Of a stretch of 64,000 nucleotides of DNA, positions 26,447 through 37,086 are shown in pieces. Below the pieces are notes generated by a model, which saw nothing but the letters and a program-made list of their open reading frames with translations, did not search any database and had not been told where the DNA came from. Every line of letters starts with the position of its first letter. Within the stretch, counting starts at the first letter, position 1. The position numbers and the translations under genes are program-made. Where the stretch lies: the NCBI RefSeq assembly GCF_003402535.2, contig NZ_AP025170.1:682001-746000 (forward strand), read 5' to 3'. The stretch is from Cupriavidus sp. P-10 (lineage in GTDB: Bacteria; Pseudomonadota; Gammaproteobacteria; Burkholderiales; Burkholderiaceae).

Positions 26447-28266
26447 TGTCCTCCCAATTCGTGGGCCTGCTGGTCCTCTATCTCGCCGTCCTGCTGGCGT
26501 GCGCCCCTTTTCTCGGCCGCTATCTCCGGCGTGCGGTGGAGGACGGCAGCTATTCGCTGACCGCCTGGGGCCGTCCGCTGGAACGGGTGCTGTATCGACT
26601 GGGCGGCGTGCGTGCCGAGTCCGGGATGGGGTGGAAGCAGTACGCCATCGCGGTGCTGGCCTTCAACCTGCTTGGCGTGGTGGCGGTCTATGCGCTGCAG
26701 CGCGTGCAAGGCATGCTGCCATTGAACCCGCAAGGCTTCGGTGCCATTACGCCGGACTCGGCCTTCAACACGGCCATCAGCTTTGTCAGCAACACCAACT
26801 GGCAAGGCTATGCCGGCGAGTCGACCATGGGCTATCTGACCCAGATGCTCGCGCTCACCGTGCAGAATTTCCTGTCCGCGGCAACCGGCATCGCCGTGGT
26901 GTTTGCGCTGATCCGCGGCTTTGCGCGCCAGAGCGCCGCCACCATCGGCAACTTCTGGGTCGACATGACGCGGGTCACGCTGTACGTGCTGGCGCCGATC
27001 GCGACCGTGATTGCGCTGGCGCTGGTCAGCCAGGGCGTTATCCAGAATTTCGACGCCTACAAGGAAGCCAGCCTGGTCACGCCGGCCGAATACAGCCAGC
27101 CGAAGGTCGACGCGGCCGGGCAGCCGGTGCTCGATGCGCAAGGCAAGCCGGTGGCGGAAGACCTGAAGACCGACAAGCAGACGCTGGCGATGGGCCCGGT
27201 TGCCTCGCAGGAAGCCATCAAGATGCTGGGCACCAACGGCGGCGGCTTCTTCAATGCCAACTCGGCGCATCCGTTCGAAAACCCGAATGGCCTGGCCAAC
27301 CTCATCGAGATGCTGGCGATCTTCCTGATCCCGGCGGCGCTGTGCTTCACCTTTGGCGAGATGGTGGGAGACAGGCGACAGGGTGTGGCGGTGCTGGCTT
27401 CCATGACGGTCATTTTTGTCGCGATGGCCTGCGTGGCGGCGATGTCCGAGCAGATGGCCAATACGGCGCTGGCCGGGCTGCCGGTGGATCACGCCGCGTC
27501 GATGTGGCAGGCCGGCGGCAACATGGAAGGCAAGGAAACACGCTTCGGCATCGCGGCATCGGCACTGTTCGCCACCATCACGACGGCGGCATCGTGCGGC
27601 GCCGTCAACGCCATGCATGACTCCTTCACCGCCATCGGTGGCCTGGTGCCGATGCTGCTGATGCAGCTGGGCGAGGTGGTGTTTGGCGGCGTGGGTTCGG
27701 GGCTGTACGGCATGCTGGTCTACGCCGTGCTCGCGGTGTTTATCGCCGGCCTGATGATCGGCCGCACGCCGGAGTACCTCGGCAAGAAGATCGAAGTCTA
27801 CGAAATGAAGATGACGGCCGTGGCGATCCTGGTCACGCCGCTGCTGGTGCTGCTCGGCACGTCGGTGGCGGTGATGGCCGAGGCGGGGCGCGCCGGTGTG
27901 TTCAATCCCGGCACGCACGGCTTCTCCGAGATCCTGTATGCACTCTCGTCGGCGGCCAACAACAATGGCAGCGCCTTTGCGGGCCTGTCCGCCAACACGC
28001 CGTTCTACAACACGCTGCTGGCGGCGGCCATGTGGTTCGGCAGGTTCTGGATCATCATCCCGGTCCTTGCGCTGGCGGGCTCGCTGGCAGCCAAGAAGCG
28101 CGTCCCGGCGAGCGGCGGCACGATGCCGACGCACGGCCCGCTGTTTGTCGTCCTGCTGGTGGGCACGGTACTGCTGGTCGGTGCGCTGACCTATGTCCCG
28201 GCGCTGGCGCTGGGGCCGGTCGCCGAGCAGCTGCAGGGCACGGCGGCGGCAACGGTGGCCAGGTAA
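26446..28266 (+). CDS. kdpA: Potassium-transporting ATPase subunit A, K+-selective channel subunit
   Basis: A 606-residue membrane protein, somewhat longer than the 557 residues of Escherichia coli KdpA. Conserved pore-loop regions appear: [56 protein letters not shown] and [13 protein letters not shown], which in KdpA correspond to the four selectivity-filter repeats of a Trk/KtrB-like channel. KdpA takes up K+ from the periplasm and passes it to KdpB. The additional length is a hydrophilic insert near residues 205-245 (Gln/Lys/Asp-rich). The start overlaps kdpF; 104 bases separate it from kdpB. Confidence 0.97.
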   Translation: MSSQFVGLLVLYLAVLLACAPFLGRYLRRAVEDGSYSLTAWGRPLERVLYRLGGVRAESGMGWKQYAIAVLAFNLLGVVAVYALQRVQGMLPLNPQGFGAITPDSAFNTAISFVSNTNWQGYAGESTMGYLTQMLALTVQNFLSAATGIAVVFALIRGFARQSAATIGNFWVDMTRVTLYVLAPIATVIALALVSQGVIQNFDAYKEASLVTPAEYSQPKVDAAGQPVLDAQGKPVAEDLKTDKQTLAMGPVASQEAIKMLGTNGGGFFNANSAHPFENPNGLANLIEMLAIFLIPAALCFTFGEMVGDRRQGVAVLASMTVIFVAMACVAAMSEQMANTALAGLPVDHAASMWQAGGNMEGKETRFGIAASALFATITTAASCGAVNAMHDSFTAIGGLVPMLLMQLGEVVFGGVGSGLYGMLVYAVLAVFIAGLMIGRTPEYLGKKIEVYEMKMTAVAILVTPLLVLLGTSVAVMAEAGRAGVFNPGTHGFSEILYALSSAANNNGSAFAGLSANTPFYNTLLAAAMWFGRFWIIIPVLALAGSLAAKKRVPASGGTMPTHGPLFVVLLVGTVLLVGALTYVPALALGPVAEQLQGTAAATVAR

Positions 28267-28370
28267 ATCGACCTCTGACAAAAACATATCGAGCATTCCT
28301 GACACGTTCGGCCCCTGCACTGACTCGCCAATGCAGGTGCCGTCCGTCTCCAGCGGATTGCGGAGCAACC

Positions 28371-30593
28371 ATGCGACATGAATCGACGGCCCCGGTGGCC
28401 AAGGGCGGCGCCAACAGGACCGGCGCATCTGCCTCCAACACGCCTCAGGCGAAGAGCGCGCCGGTGTCGGACCGGCAACACGGTTCGCACCATCATCGCC
28501 CGCCAGCGCGCAGCATGTTCGCGCCGGAGCTGGTGAAGCCCGCGCTGGTCGCGGCCTTCAGGAAGCTGTCGCCGCGCGACCAGCTGCGCAACCCGGTGAT
28601 GTTCGTGGTCTACGCGGGCAGCATCCTGACGACCATTCTTTTCCTGAAGGCATTGGCCGCGCCGGCAGCCGCCGGTGGAGAATCCGCCGGCTTCATCCTG
28701 GCGGTTGCGGTGTGGCTCTGGTTCACGGTGCTGTTCGCAAACTTTGCCGAGGCGCTTGCCGAAGGCCGGAGCAAGCAACAGGCCGAGGCGCTGCGCGGCC
28801 TGAAGACCACTGTCACCGCGCGCGTGCTCAAGGACGGCAAGCGCGGCAGCGCCACCGAAGCGCGCCCAGCGACCGCGCTGCGACGCGGCGACGTGGTGCT
28901 CGTCGAGGCGGGCGAAATGATCCCGGGCGATGGCGAAGTGATCGACGGCGTGGCCTCGGTCGACGAAAGCGCCATCACGGGCGAATCGGCGCCGGTGATC
29001 CGCGAGTCGGGCGGTGACTTCTCGTCGGTGACCGGCGGTACGCGCGTGCTGTCCGACTGGATCGTGGTGCGCGTCACGACCAACCCCGGCGAAAGCTTCA
29101 TCGACCGCATGATCACGATGGTCGAAGGCGCCAAGCGGCAGAAGACGCCGAACGAACTGGCCCTGACGATCCTGCTGGTGGGGCTGACCATCGTGCTTCT
29201 GCTGGCCACGGCCACGCTGCAGCCGTTCTCGCTCTACAGCGTCCTGGTGGCCAAGGCGGGCGTGCCGGTCACGATCACCGTGCTGGTGGCGCTGCTGGTG
29301 TGCCTGATCCCGACCACGATCGGCGGGCTGCTTTCCGCGATTGGCGTGGCCGGCATGAGCCGGATGATGGAAGCAAACGTGATCGCCACCTCGGGCCGGG
29401 CTGTAGAAGCCGCCGGCGACGTAGACGTGCTGCTGCTCGACAAGACCGGCACCATCACCCATGGCAACCGCCAGGCCTCGCGCTTCATTCCGGCGCCGGG
29501 CGTGTCGCCGTTGCAGCTCGCGGAAGCGGCGTGGCTGTCGTCGCTGGCCGACGAAACGCCGGAAGGGCGCAGCATCATCACGCTGGCCCGCCAGTTGCCG
29601 GGGGTGACCGCGCCGGCGATGGCAAGCCTGAAGCCGGAGTTCGTGCCGTTCAGTGCGCAGACCCGCATGAGCGGAGTGGATCTGCGCGATGACGGCGGCG
29701 AGCGTCACGTGCGCAAGGGTGCCGCGGCTGCCGTGCGCCGGTACGTCACGGAACGCGCCGGCAAGTTTCCCGATGCGGTATTGCAGGCCGTCGATGAGGT
29801 CGCCCGTGCCGGCAGCACGCCACTGGTGGTTGCCGACGCCAACGGCGATTCGGTGCGCGTGCTTGGCGTGATCGAGCTGAAGGACATCGTCAAGACCGGC
29901 ATTCGCGAGCGCTTCGGCGAACTGCGCAGGATGGGCATCAAGACGGTGATGATCACCGGCGACAACCGGCTGACGGCGGCGTCGATCGCAGCGGAAGCAG
30001 GCGTTGACGACTTCCTGGCCGAAGCCACGCCGGAGGCCAAGCTCAAGCTGATCCGCGAGTACCAGGCAGAAGGGCGGCTCGTCGCGATGACCGGCGATGG
30101 CACCAACGACGCCCCCGCGCTCGCCCAGGCCGACGTGGCCGTGGCGATGAACAGCGGTACGCAGGCGGCCAAGGAGGCCGGCAACATGGTCGACCTGGAC
30201 AGCAACCCGACCAAGCTGATCGAGATTGTCGAGATCGGCAAGCAGATGCTGATGACGCGCGGCTCGCTGACGACCTTCAGCGTGGCCAACGACATCGCCA
30301 AGTATTTCGCGATCATCCCGGCGGCCTTTGCCACCACGTATCCGCAGCTCAACCTGCTCAACGTGATGGGGCTGGCCACGCCGGCGTCGGCCATCATGTC
30401 GGCGGTGATCTTCAACGCGCTGATCATCGTCGTGCTGATCCCGCTGGCGCTCAAGGGCGTGGTCTACCGTCCGCTGGGCGCCGCGGTGCTGCTGCGCCGC
30501 AACCTGCTGATCTACGGCCTTGGCGGCATCCTGGTGCCGTTTGCCGGCATCAAGCTGATCGACATGATCCTGGCCCTGTTCGGCTGGGTCTGA
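28371..30593 (+). CDS. kdpB: Potassium-transporting P-type ATPase subunit B
   Basis: A 740-residue P-type ATPase that hydrolyses ATP for the Kdp pump. Asp357 in [14 protein letters not shown] is the phosphorylated residue; TGES in the actuator domain, the KGA region of the nucleotide domain, and [12 protein letters not shown] in the P-domain are intact. ATG 28371 with GGAG upstream was chosen; it gives an N-terminal extension of about 48 residues, basic and with a short His cluster (HGSHHH), before the usual KdpB start around [12 protein letters not shown]. An alternative start at 28515 has no ribosome site. The extension is unusual and may be regulatory or a start misjudgement. Confidence 0.95.
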   Translation: MRHESTAPVAKGGANRTGASASNTPQAKSAPVSDRQHGSHHHRPPARSMFAPELVKPALVAAFRKLSPRDQLRNPVMFVVYAGSILTTILFLKALAAPAAAGGESAGFILAVAVWLWFTVLFANFAEALAEGRSKQQAEALRGLKTTVTARVLKDGKRGSATEARPATALRRGDVVLVEAGEMIPGDGEVIDGVASVDESAITGESAPVIRESGGDFSSVTGGTRVLSDWIVVRVTTNPGESFIDRMITMVEGAKRQKTPNELALTILLVGLTIVLLLATATLQPFSLYSVLVAKAGVPVTITVLVALLVCLIPTTIGGLLSAIGVAGMSRMMEANVIATSGRAVEAAGDVDVLLLDKTGTITHGNRQASRFIPAPGVSPLQLAEAAWLSSLADETPEGRSIITLARQLPGVTAPAMASLKPEFVPFSAQTRMSGVDLRDDGGERHVRKGAAAAVRRYVTERAGKFPDAVLQAVDEVARAGSTPLVVADANGDSVRVLGVIELKDIVKTGIRERFGELRRMGIKTVMITGDNRLTAASIAAEAGVDDFLAEATPEAKLKLIREYQAEGRLVAMTGDGTNDAPALAQADVAVAMNSGTQAAKEAGNMVDLDSNPTKLIEIVEIGKQMLMTRGSLTTFSVANDIAKYFAIIPAAFATTYPQLNLLNVMGLATPASAIMSAVIFNALIIVVLIPLALKGVVYRPLGAAVLLRRNLLIYGLGGILVPFAGIKLIDMILALFGWV

Positions 30594-30600
30594 TTCGCTT

Positions 30601-30624
30601 CTCTCTCTCTCTCTCTCTCTCTCT
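30601..30624 (+). repeat. (CT)12 dinucleotide tract between kdpB and kdpC
   Basis: Twelve perfect CT units at 30601-30624, in the 56-base gap between the kdpB stop and the kdpC start, 25 bases ahead of the ATG. The tract is fully pyrimidine on the coding strand and could vary by slippage, changing the spacing around kdpC translation initiation. Confidence 0.95.
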
Positions 30625-30649
30625 ACCCCTTCTACGATTCGGAGCATTC

Positions 30650-31273
30650 ATGAATACGCAAGTGCAGTCCCGGCAGCCGTCTCCGGCACCCGTGCAGGGT
30701 GGCTTGTTGCGGCCAATGCTGGTGGTGTTCGTCGGCCTTTCGCTGGTGACTGGTCTGCTGTATCCCGGCGTGATCACGGCCATCTCCAAAGCCGTGTTCC
30801 CCCATCAGGCAGGCGGCTCGCTCATCGAGAAGGATGGCAAGGTGGTTGGCTCGGAACTGATCGGCCAGCCGTTCTCCGACCCGAAGTACTTCTGGGGCCG
30901 GCTGTCCGCCACCGCACCGATGCCGTATAACGGCGCGGCTTCGGTGGGGTCCAACCTCGGGCCCGCCAATCCGGCGCTGACCGACGCCGCTCGCGCGCGC
31001 GTCGACGCACTGCACGCCGCAGATCCGGACAATCAGGCGCCGGTTCCCGTGGATCTGGTGACGGCATCCGGCAGCGGGCTCGACCCGCACATCAGCCCCG
31101 CGGCCGCCGAATACCAGGTGGCGCGCGTCGCCCGCGTCAGGGGGATTCCGATCGAACAGGTGAAGCAGCTGGTTGCCGCACACACGGAAGCGCCGCTGCT
31201 GCCAGTGCTGGGGGACCCGGGCGTCAATGTCTTGAAGCTGAACCTTGCGTTGGATGCCATCGCACGGAAGTAG
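30650..31273 (+). CDS. kdpC: Potassium-transporting ATPase subunit C
   Basis: A 207-residue protein with one N-terminal transmembrane helix (about residues 20-42) and a periplasmic domain. Recognisable KdpC segments are [33 protein letters not shown] and the C-terminal [23 protein letters not shown] (only partly quoted by motif here: [16 protein letters not shown]). KdpC has been proposed to raise the K+ affinity of the complex. Start ATG 30650 follows CGGAGC. It closes the operon before a hairpin; no kdpD or kdpE gene follows within the window. Confidence 0.95.
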   Translation: MNTQVQSRQPSPAPVQGGLLRPMLVVFVGLSLVTGLLYPGVITAISKAVFPHQAGGSLIEKDGKVVGSELIGQPFSDPKYFWGRLSATAPMPYNGAASVGSNLGPANPALTDAARARVDALHAADPDNQAPVPVDLVTASGSGLDPHISPAAAEYQVARVARVRGIPIEQVKQLVAAHTEAPLLPVLGDPGVNVLKLNLALDAIARK

Positions 31274-31298
31274 CACGGTGCCGCGTGCGTGCCACGAC

Positions 31299-31322
31299 GC
31301 CGCCGCGCAGAGGCGCGGCGGC
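31299..31322 (+). terminator. Hairpin after kdpC
   Basis: GCCGCCGCGC (31299-31308) pairs perfectly with GCGCGGCGGC (31313-31322) around an AGAG loop, 25 bases after the kdpC stop. No T-run follows, so it may act as a pause or with Rho. Confidence 0.6.
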
Positions 31323-31382
31323 ACTGGCCTGCCCGCGCGAAATCCCGGCACCTTTATCGAATTTGCACACGGACGCTGCAGC

Positions 31383-31417
31383 TTTTGATGCCGTTTTTAC
31401 GCGTCAGTCCATATCGT
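31383..31417 (+). promoter_or_regulatory. Porin promoter with 11-bp direct repeat like that of kdp
   Basis: TTTTGATGC (31383) and TTTTTACGC (31394) lie 11 bases apart, followed nine bases later by TATCGT (31412) as a possible -10; the porin ATG is at 31468. The GTTTTTACG core is shared with the kdp promoter, and a CTTTAT element lies 41 bases before it in both. Suggests the same OmpR-family activator. Confidence 0.55.
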
Positions 31418-31467
31418 GGCGAGGCTCCCGGTAACGGGGGATTCCTTCAACTCTCGTCGCATCAACA

Positions 31468-32247
31468 ATGACTGACCTGCGCCATACCGCGGCCGTGCTG
31501 CTCGCATGTTCCGCATCTTCCATCCTTGCCTTCACTGCCATGCCCGCCATGGCGCAATCCCAGCCTGACGCCGAGCCGTCTGCGCATACGCTCACGGCCA
31601 ACCTCTCGATCGCCACCGACTACCGCTACCGCGGTCTGATGCAGACGAACCGCCGGCCGGCGATTCAGGGCGGGTTCGACTACAGCCATGCGAGTGGGTT
31701 CTACCTCGGCAACTGGAATTCGAGCATCAGCTGGCTGGGAGACAGCAATCCCGAGGTGTCGGCCCCGATCGAGATGGATTTCTACGGCGGCTACAAGAAT
31801 ACGTTCGGTGGCGACTGGACCTACGATCTCGGCATGCTGCAGTACTACTACCCGGGCGACTACCCGGCGAACTACACGCGCCCGTACACCACCGAGGTGT
31901 ACGCGGCCCTGGGCTACGGTCCGGTGACGCTCAAGTACTCGTACGCCCCGACCAATCTCTTTGGCTTCGCCGACAGCAGGCACAGCTGGTACGTAGACCT
32001 GACCGCCAACGTGCCGCTCAATGTCTGGGACCTTACGCTGAACACCCATGTGGGTTACCAGAAGGTGCAGGTCGCCAATGCATCGTATATGGACTGGAAG
32101 ATCGGCCTGACCAAGGACCTGGGCAAGGGATTCGCGCTGGCCGTGGCCTACATCGACACCAATGCCGACAAGGCGGTGTACACCAATGCCAGGGGCCGCT
32201 ACATGGGCCGTGGCACCGCATGGGCTTCCTTGACGAAGACGTTCTGA
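31468..32247 (+). CDS. TorF-family putative porin (TIGR02001 type)
   Basis: A 259-residue outer-membrane protein. The signal peptide ends near PAMAQS (about residue 30). The mature part starts with TANLSIATDYRYRGLMQT, the hallmark of the TIGR02001/TorF family, and shows alternating aromatic beta-strands (FDYSHASGFYLGNWNSSI, WTYDLGMLQYYYPGDY) with a terminal Phe as required for Bam assembly. Cargo is unknown for the family. Its promoter shares the direct-repeat pattern of the kdp promoter, so a role in potassium-limited or osmotic conditions is suggested. Start ATG 31468 has only weak ribosome-site sequence. Confidence 0.85.
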   Translation: MTDLRHTAAVLLACSASSILAFTAMPAMAQSQPDAEPSAHTLTANLSIATDYRYRGLMQTNRRPAIQGGFDYSHASGFYLGNWNSSISWLGDSNPEVSAPIEMDFYGGYKNTFGGDWTYDLGMLQYYYPGDYPANYTRPYTTEVYAALGYGPVTLKYSYAPTNLFGFADSRHSWYVDLTANVPLNVWDLTLNTHVGYQKVQVANASYMDWKIGLTKDLGKGFALAVAYIDTNADKAVYTNARGRYMGRGTAWASLTKTF

Positions 32248-32270
32248 GCGCGCGTGGCCGGCGCTGCCGA

Positions 32271-32304
32271 TTTTGATGCGGATTTAATGCGTCGGCCTTA
32301 TCTC
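32271..32304 (+). promoter_or_regulatory. Third direct-repeat promoter, downstream of the porin gene
   Basis: TTTTGATGC (32271) and ATTTAATGC (32282) lie 11 bases apart, with TATCTC (32299) eight bases after the second. The 23-base block 32271-32293 matches the porin block 31383-31405 at 19 positions. It points rightwards into a leader and a small zinc-ribbon ORF. Confidence 0.5.
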
Positions 32305-32501
32305 CTTACATCAAATTTAGACGGCGCTGGCTAGCATGAGGGCATGTTCAACACGTGACCCGCAAGCGCGGGTTCATCCCAACATGCGATAGTCAAGCCT
32401 GGCCCGTTGATGCTGGAGGAGGCCATTGCCCTGCTTCCTCAGCCATCCGTGGCGCGGGATGAGCATCTGGCAGCCTGAAAGTCCTGCCTGTCGAGACGAC
32501 G

Positions 32502-32696
32502 ATGAAACCCCCTGTCCCACTCTTCTTCACCTGCGCGGTGTGCGGGCACGTTCACTCCGAGACCTTGCAGGATCTGGTCTCGGGGAAGGCGCCGCGGCCG
32601 CTGACTTGTCCTGCCTGCCACCGCGAGCTGGGCATCGACTGGGGCTGGGTCACTGACCAGGCGGCCCAGCCAGGGCTCATCTCCACAGAGCGGTAG
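32502..32696 (+). CDS. Small zinc-ribbon protein, function unknown
   Basis: A 64-residue ORF starting at ATG 32502. Two CxxC pairs (Cys11/Cys14 in FFTCAVCGHVH and Cys36/Cys39 in LTCPACHREL) spaced about 22 residues apart form a probable zinc ribbon; His residues follow the first pair. The rest is hydrophilic with no signal or membrane segment. The conserved-looking Cys spacing in a GC-rich genome makes a real protein likely, although the ribosome site is weak. It lies between the third KdpE-like promoter and the groES promoter. Function unknown. Confidence 0.6.
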   Translation: MKPPVPLFFTCAVCGHVHSETLQDLVSGKAPRPLTCPACHRELGIDWGWVTDQAAQPGLISTER

Positions 32697-32765
32697 GGCA
32701 CTCGCCCGTACCGCCTGCTCCCACCCCGATCGCCCGTCCGGGAAAACCCCCATAAAGCCGCTGTC

Positions 32766-32820
32766 TTGAAATGGCCATACCCCGTCCCTATAATTAGCAC
32801 TCGTCGGGGGTGAGTGCTAA
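32766..32820 (+). promoter_or_regulatory. groESL promoter with CIRCE operator
   Basis: TTGAAA (32766-32771) and TATAAT (32789-32794) with 17 bases between form a near-perfect sigma-70 promoter. It overlaps a perfect CIRCE element: TTAGCACTC (32794-32802), nine-base spacer, GAGTGCTAA (32812-32820). HrcA repression of groESL is therefore expected. I saw no well-spaced sigma-32 promoter. Confidence 0.95.
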
Positions 32821-32924
32821 CAGCATCAAGTGCCCCTTGCGACACCTGAACATTTCAGACGGCCGTCGCCTCGGTAGCCGGCCGATTTGTGATCGAAAAC
32901 TCACTTTTGTATCTAGGAGTCCGT

Positions 32925-33215
32925 ATGAACCTGCGTCCTCTGCACGACCGCGTGATCGTGAAGCGTCTGGACAACGAAACCAAGACCGCGTCCGGTATCG
33001 TGATTCCCGACAACGCTGCCGAGAAGCCCGATCAAGGCGAAGTGCTGGCGATTGGTCCCGGCAAGAAGGATGACAAGGGCAACAACATTGCCCTGGACGT
33101 CAAGGTCGGCGATCGCGTGCTGTTCGGCAAGTATGCCGGCCAGGGCGTGAAGGTGGATGGCCAGGAACTGCTGGTCATGCGCGAAGAAGACATCATGGCC
33201 GTGGTCAACAAGTAA
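32925..33215 (+). CDS. groES: Co-chaperonin GroES
   Basis: A 96-residue protein matching GroES throughout: [16 protein letters not shown] at the start, the mobile loop [30 protein letters not shown], and the [11 protein letters not shown] end. It caps the GroEL cylinder. The ATG at 32925 follows TAGGAGTCC; an upstream in-frame start at 32889 lies in the leader and is rejected. It is 104 bases downstream of the CIRCE operator and 48 bases ahead of groEL, with which it is co-transcribed. Confidence 0.98.
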
Positions 33216-34907
<1,692 letters not shown>

Positions 34908-34923
34908 TTTGTGCCGACCGACT

Positions 34924-34963
34924 GCCGGCAGGGTGTCACAACCTGAGCCGGCAGGCTGTCACA
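34924..34963 (+). repeat. Imperfect 17-bp direct repeat after groEL
   Basis: GCCGGCAGGGTGTCACA (34924-34940) and GCCGGCAGGCTGTCACA (34947-34963) differ at one base and lie between the groEL stop and its terminator. Confidence 0.85.
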
Positions 34964-34965
34964 GC

Positions 34966-35001
34966 AAAAACCCCCGCGGGTGCGAACCCGCGGGGGTTTT
35001 T
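34966..35001. terminator. Bidirectional Rho-independent terminator of groESL
   Basis: AAAAACCCCCGCGGGT (34966-34981) pairs perfectly with ACCCGCGGGGGTTTTT (34986-35001) around a GCGA tetraloop of the stable GNRA type. The A-run and T-run allow termination on both strands, serving groEL and the convergent phosphoesterase gene. Confidence 0.95.
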
Positions 35002-35046
35002 GTTTGTGGGGGCCTTGCCTGCTTTATGACTTGCGGGGCTTCAGGG

Positions 35047-35832
35047 TCAGACCTCCACCACGTAGCACCAGTCAAAGCGCGCATTTTCCAGTTCCCCCGT
35101 CCGCCGGCTGACATAGCCGCGCGGATTGCACACCACGCGTGAATCGTCGATGCAGTAGTCGAAACTGGTGTGCGTATGCCCATGGATCCACAGGTCCGCC
35201 TGCGCCACCAGGTCTGGCCGGCGCGACAGGAACCCGCCTGACACCAGGTCGTGCGAGTAGCGCGGGTCGAGACTGCCCAGGTCCGGGCCATGATGCGTGA
35301 CCACCACGGTCTTGCCCTGGAACGGCCGCGCCAGTTGCGCGGCCAGCCAGGCCGAAGCAGCCTCGTGGCGCGCCAGCGCGTCTTCCGGGGTGAAATGGCG
35401 TGCCTTGCCATCGCCGCCTTCCAGTTCGATCAGCCGGTGATCGAGCATCACGCCCGCGCAAGCCTGCATCGAAGCCTCGCGCCGGTCGGCGCCGAACAGC
35501 GTGTAGTCGGTCCACCAGGTCGTGCCCAGGATGCGCACGCGGCCCCTGGCGCTATCGAACTCGGCGACGGCATTGTTGAGCACGTGCATGCCGGGGTGGT
35601 CCGCGGCAGCCTCGGCCATCTGCCGGTCGACGGCGTTGAAGTTGCTCTCGTAGTACTCGTGATTGCCCGGCACATAGACCACGGGCTTGCCGAAGGTGCG
35701 CGCAGCCCAGTCGATGCCGTCGCGGCCGTTGGCGATGTCGCCAGCCAGCACCACGATGTCGGCATCGCAGCCGGGGACTTCCTGCGGCAGGTTGTGCTCG
35801 ATATGCAGGTCGCTCAGGATGCGCAGTTTCAT
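35047..35832 (-). CDS. Calcineurin-like metallophosphoesterase
   Basis: A 261-residue cytoplasmic phosphoesterase. The dimetal motifs are in order: DLHIEHN (residues 8-14), VLAGDIANGRD (about 28-38), VPGNHEYYESN (about 53-63), VVTHHGPD, and HGHTHTSFDY near residue 217. No signal peptide. Start ATG 35832 begins directly at the first beta strand (MKLRILSDLH), the usual form. It is a single gene between the groESL terminator and the Tad locus terminator. Substrate unknown; the family includes nucleotidases, phosphodiesterases and protein phosphatases. Confidence 0.87.
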   Translation of the reverse strand: MKLRILSDLHIEHNLPQEVPGCDADIVVLAGDIANGRDGIDWAARTFGKPVVYVPGNHEYYESNFNAVDRQMAEAAADHPGMHVLNNAVAEFDSARGRVRILGTTWWTDYTLFGADRREASMQACAGVMLDHRLIELEGGDGKARHFTPEDALARHEAASAWLAAQLARPFQGKTVVVTHHGPDLGSLDPRYSHDLVSGGFLSRRPDLVAQADLWIHGHTHTSFDYCIDDSRVVCNPRGYVSRRTGELENARFDWCYVVEV

Positions 35833-35970
35833 GGGAACTCCGGGGCGATGTTGTCGGGCTGCATGCGCCGCGCTGTCGGCGGGGGCAGTGGTGGCATTCT
35901 TAAGAAGCCTGGCGCCGTGGTCAAGTCCCCCGGGCGAAACGGATGGCCGTAGCCTGTGCCGCCGGAAAGG

Positions 35971-35996
35971 AAAAAAGCCCGGAACCAGGTCCGGGC
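35971..35996 (-). terminator. Rho-independent terminator of the Tad locus
   Basis: GCCCGGA (35977-35983) pairs with TCCGGGC (35990-35996) around six bases; on the minus strand the hairpin is followed by six T residues (35976-35971). It lies 69 bases beyond the tadC stop, marking the end of the long minus-strand pilus operon. Confidence 0.85.
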
Positions 35997-36064
35997 AAGG
36001 GACTGTCTGGCCGGCGTTGCACCGGGAGACAGCCGGGGGAACCGTTCAGGGTTACCCGAGAGTC

Positions 36065-37036
36065 CTATCCTCCCTGTCCTGCCATGGTCGGCAGCAGGAC
36101 GCGATAGATCTGGATAAACGCCGGCCCCAGCAGCACCAGCAGCAGCGAGGGGAAGATGGTAAAGATCAGCGGGAACAGCAGCTTGAGCGCGATCTTGGCG
36201 GCCTCTTCCTCGGCCAGCATGCGGCGCTTGGTGCGCAGCATGTCCGACAGCACCCGCAGCGACTCGCCCAGGCTGGTGCCGAAGCGGTCGGCCTGGATCA
36301 GCATCGAGGCGAACTTGTCCACATCCTCCACGCCGGTGCGCAGCGACAGGTTGGACAGCGCCTTTTCCTTGGAGAAGCCGGAGCGCAGTTCGAGCAGCAT
36401 CAGCTGCAATTCGTCGGCCATTACCGGGCAGCGCAGCGCAAGTTCGTCGGCGACCCGCATCAGCGCGGCGTCGAGGCCGAGGCCGGCTTCCACGCACACG
36501 GTGAGCAGGTCGATGACGTCGGGAAATTCCTCGAAGACCTTGCGTTGGCGCTCGGCAACCTTGCGTGCCAGCACGACGTTGGGGAGGTAGTAGCCGATCG
36601 CGCCCAGCAGCGCCAGCAGGGCGAGCATCGTGTACTGGTCCTCGAACGCTGGATGGCCATTCAGCGCCAGCAGCCCGGTCATCGGCAGCACCAGCGCTAG
36701 CACGGTCTTGGCACCAAAATACAGCGGCGCGGCGCTTGCGCTGCGCCAGCCGGCGTTTGTGAAGCGCACGCGCAGCTGTGAATTTTCCCAGCCCTCTTTG
36801 GGCAGGGACAGCCGCGACACCGGTTGTGCCAGGCGCACCAGCTTCTCGATCCAGGCCTGCCGCGCGTCGGGAGCGGAGGGCATGCCTGCCTGGCCGGCGA
36901 GCTGCTCGACGCGTCCGTGCATGCGGTTCGGTGAAAACGCGTACATCACGGCAAGCACTGTGCCGAATGCCGCCACGAAGACCAGCGCGAGCACGACCAG
37001 CTGCTCGGCAGGAATACCCTCGATGATGCCTTGCAT
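36065..37036 (-). CDS. tadC: Tad pilus inner-membrane platform protein TadC
   Basis: A 323-residue membrane protein with a type II secretion system F domain (about residues 180-310), where the LSLRTGVEDVDKFASMLIQ and RAMLAEEEAAKIALKLLFPL-type helices are recognisable (AEEEAAKIALKLLFPL visible). Hydrophobic segments lie near residues 15-32, 115-150 and 290-315. With TadB it forms the inner-membrane platform on which the TadA ATPase acts. ATG 37036 lies 50 bases downstream of tadB. Last gene of the Tad locus, followed by a terminator. Confidence 0.92.
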   Translation of the reverse strand: MQGIIEGIPAEQLVVLALVFVAAFGTVLAVMYAFSPNRMHGRVEQLAGQAGMPSAPDARQAWIEKLVRLAQPVSRLSLPKEGWENSQLRVRFTNAGWRSASAAPLYFGAKTVLALVLPMTGLLALNGHPAFEDQYTMLALLALLGAIGYYLPNVVLARKVAERQRKVFEEFPDVIDLLTVCVEAGLGLDAALMRVADELALRCPVMADELQLMLLELRSGFSKEKALSNLSLRTGVEDVDKFASMLIQADRFGTSLGESLRVLSDMLRTKRRMLAEEEAAKIALKLLFPLIFTIFPSLLLVLLGPAFIQIYRVLLPTMAGQGG

Positions 37037-37086
37037 GATTGACTCCCCTCAGGACCGTTGTGCCGCCGTGGCTTGCTGTTGTTGTC

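Noticed and set aside
26407..28428. 673-codon minus-strand frame opposite kdpA
   Set aside because: Antisense shadow; His/Arg/Gln-rich composition and no recognisable family.
28191..30647. 818-codon minus-strand frame opposite kdpB
   Set aside because: Antisense shadow of a strongly conserved gene, with low-complexity His/Arg/Gln composition.
32336..32392. 18-residue ORF in the leader behind the third direct-repeat promoter
   Set aside because: No ribosome-binding site and no supporting composition; too short to claim.
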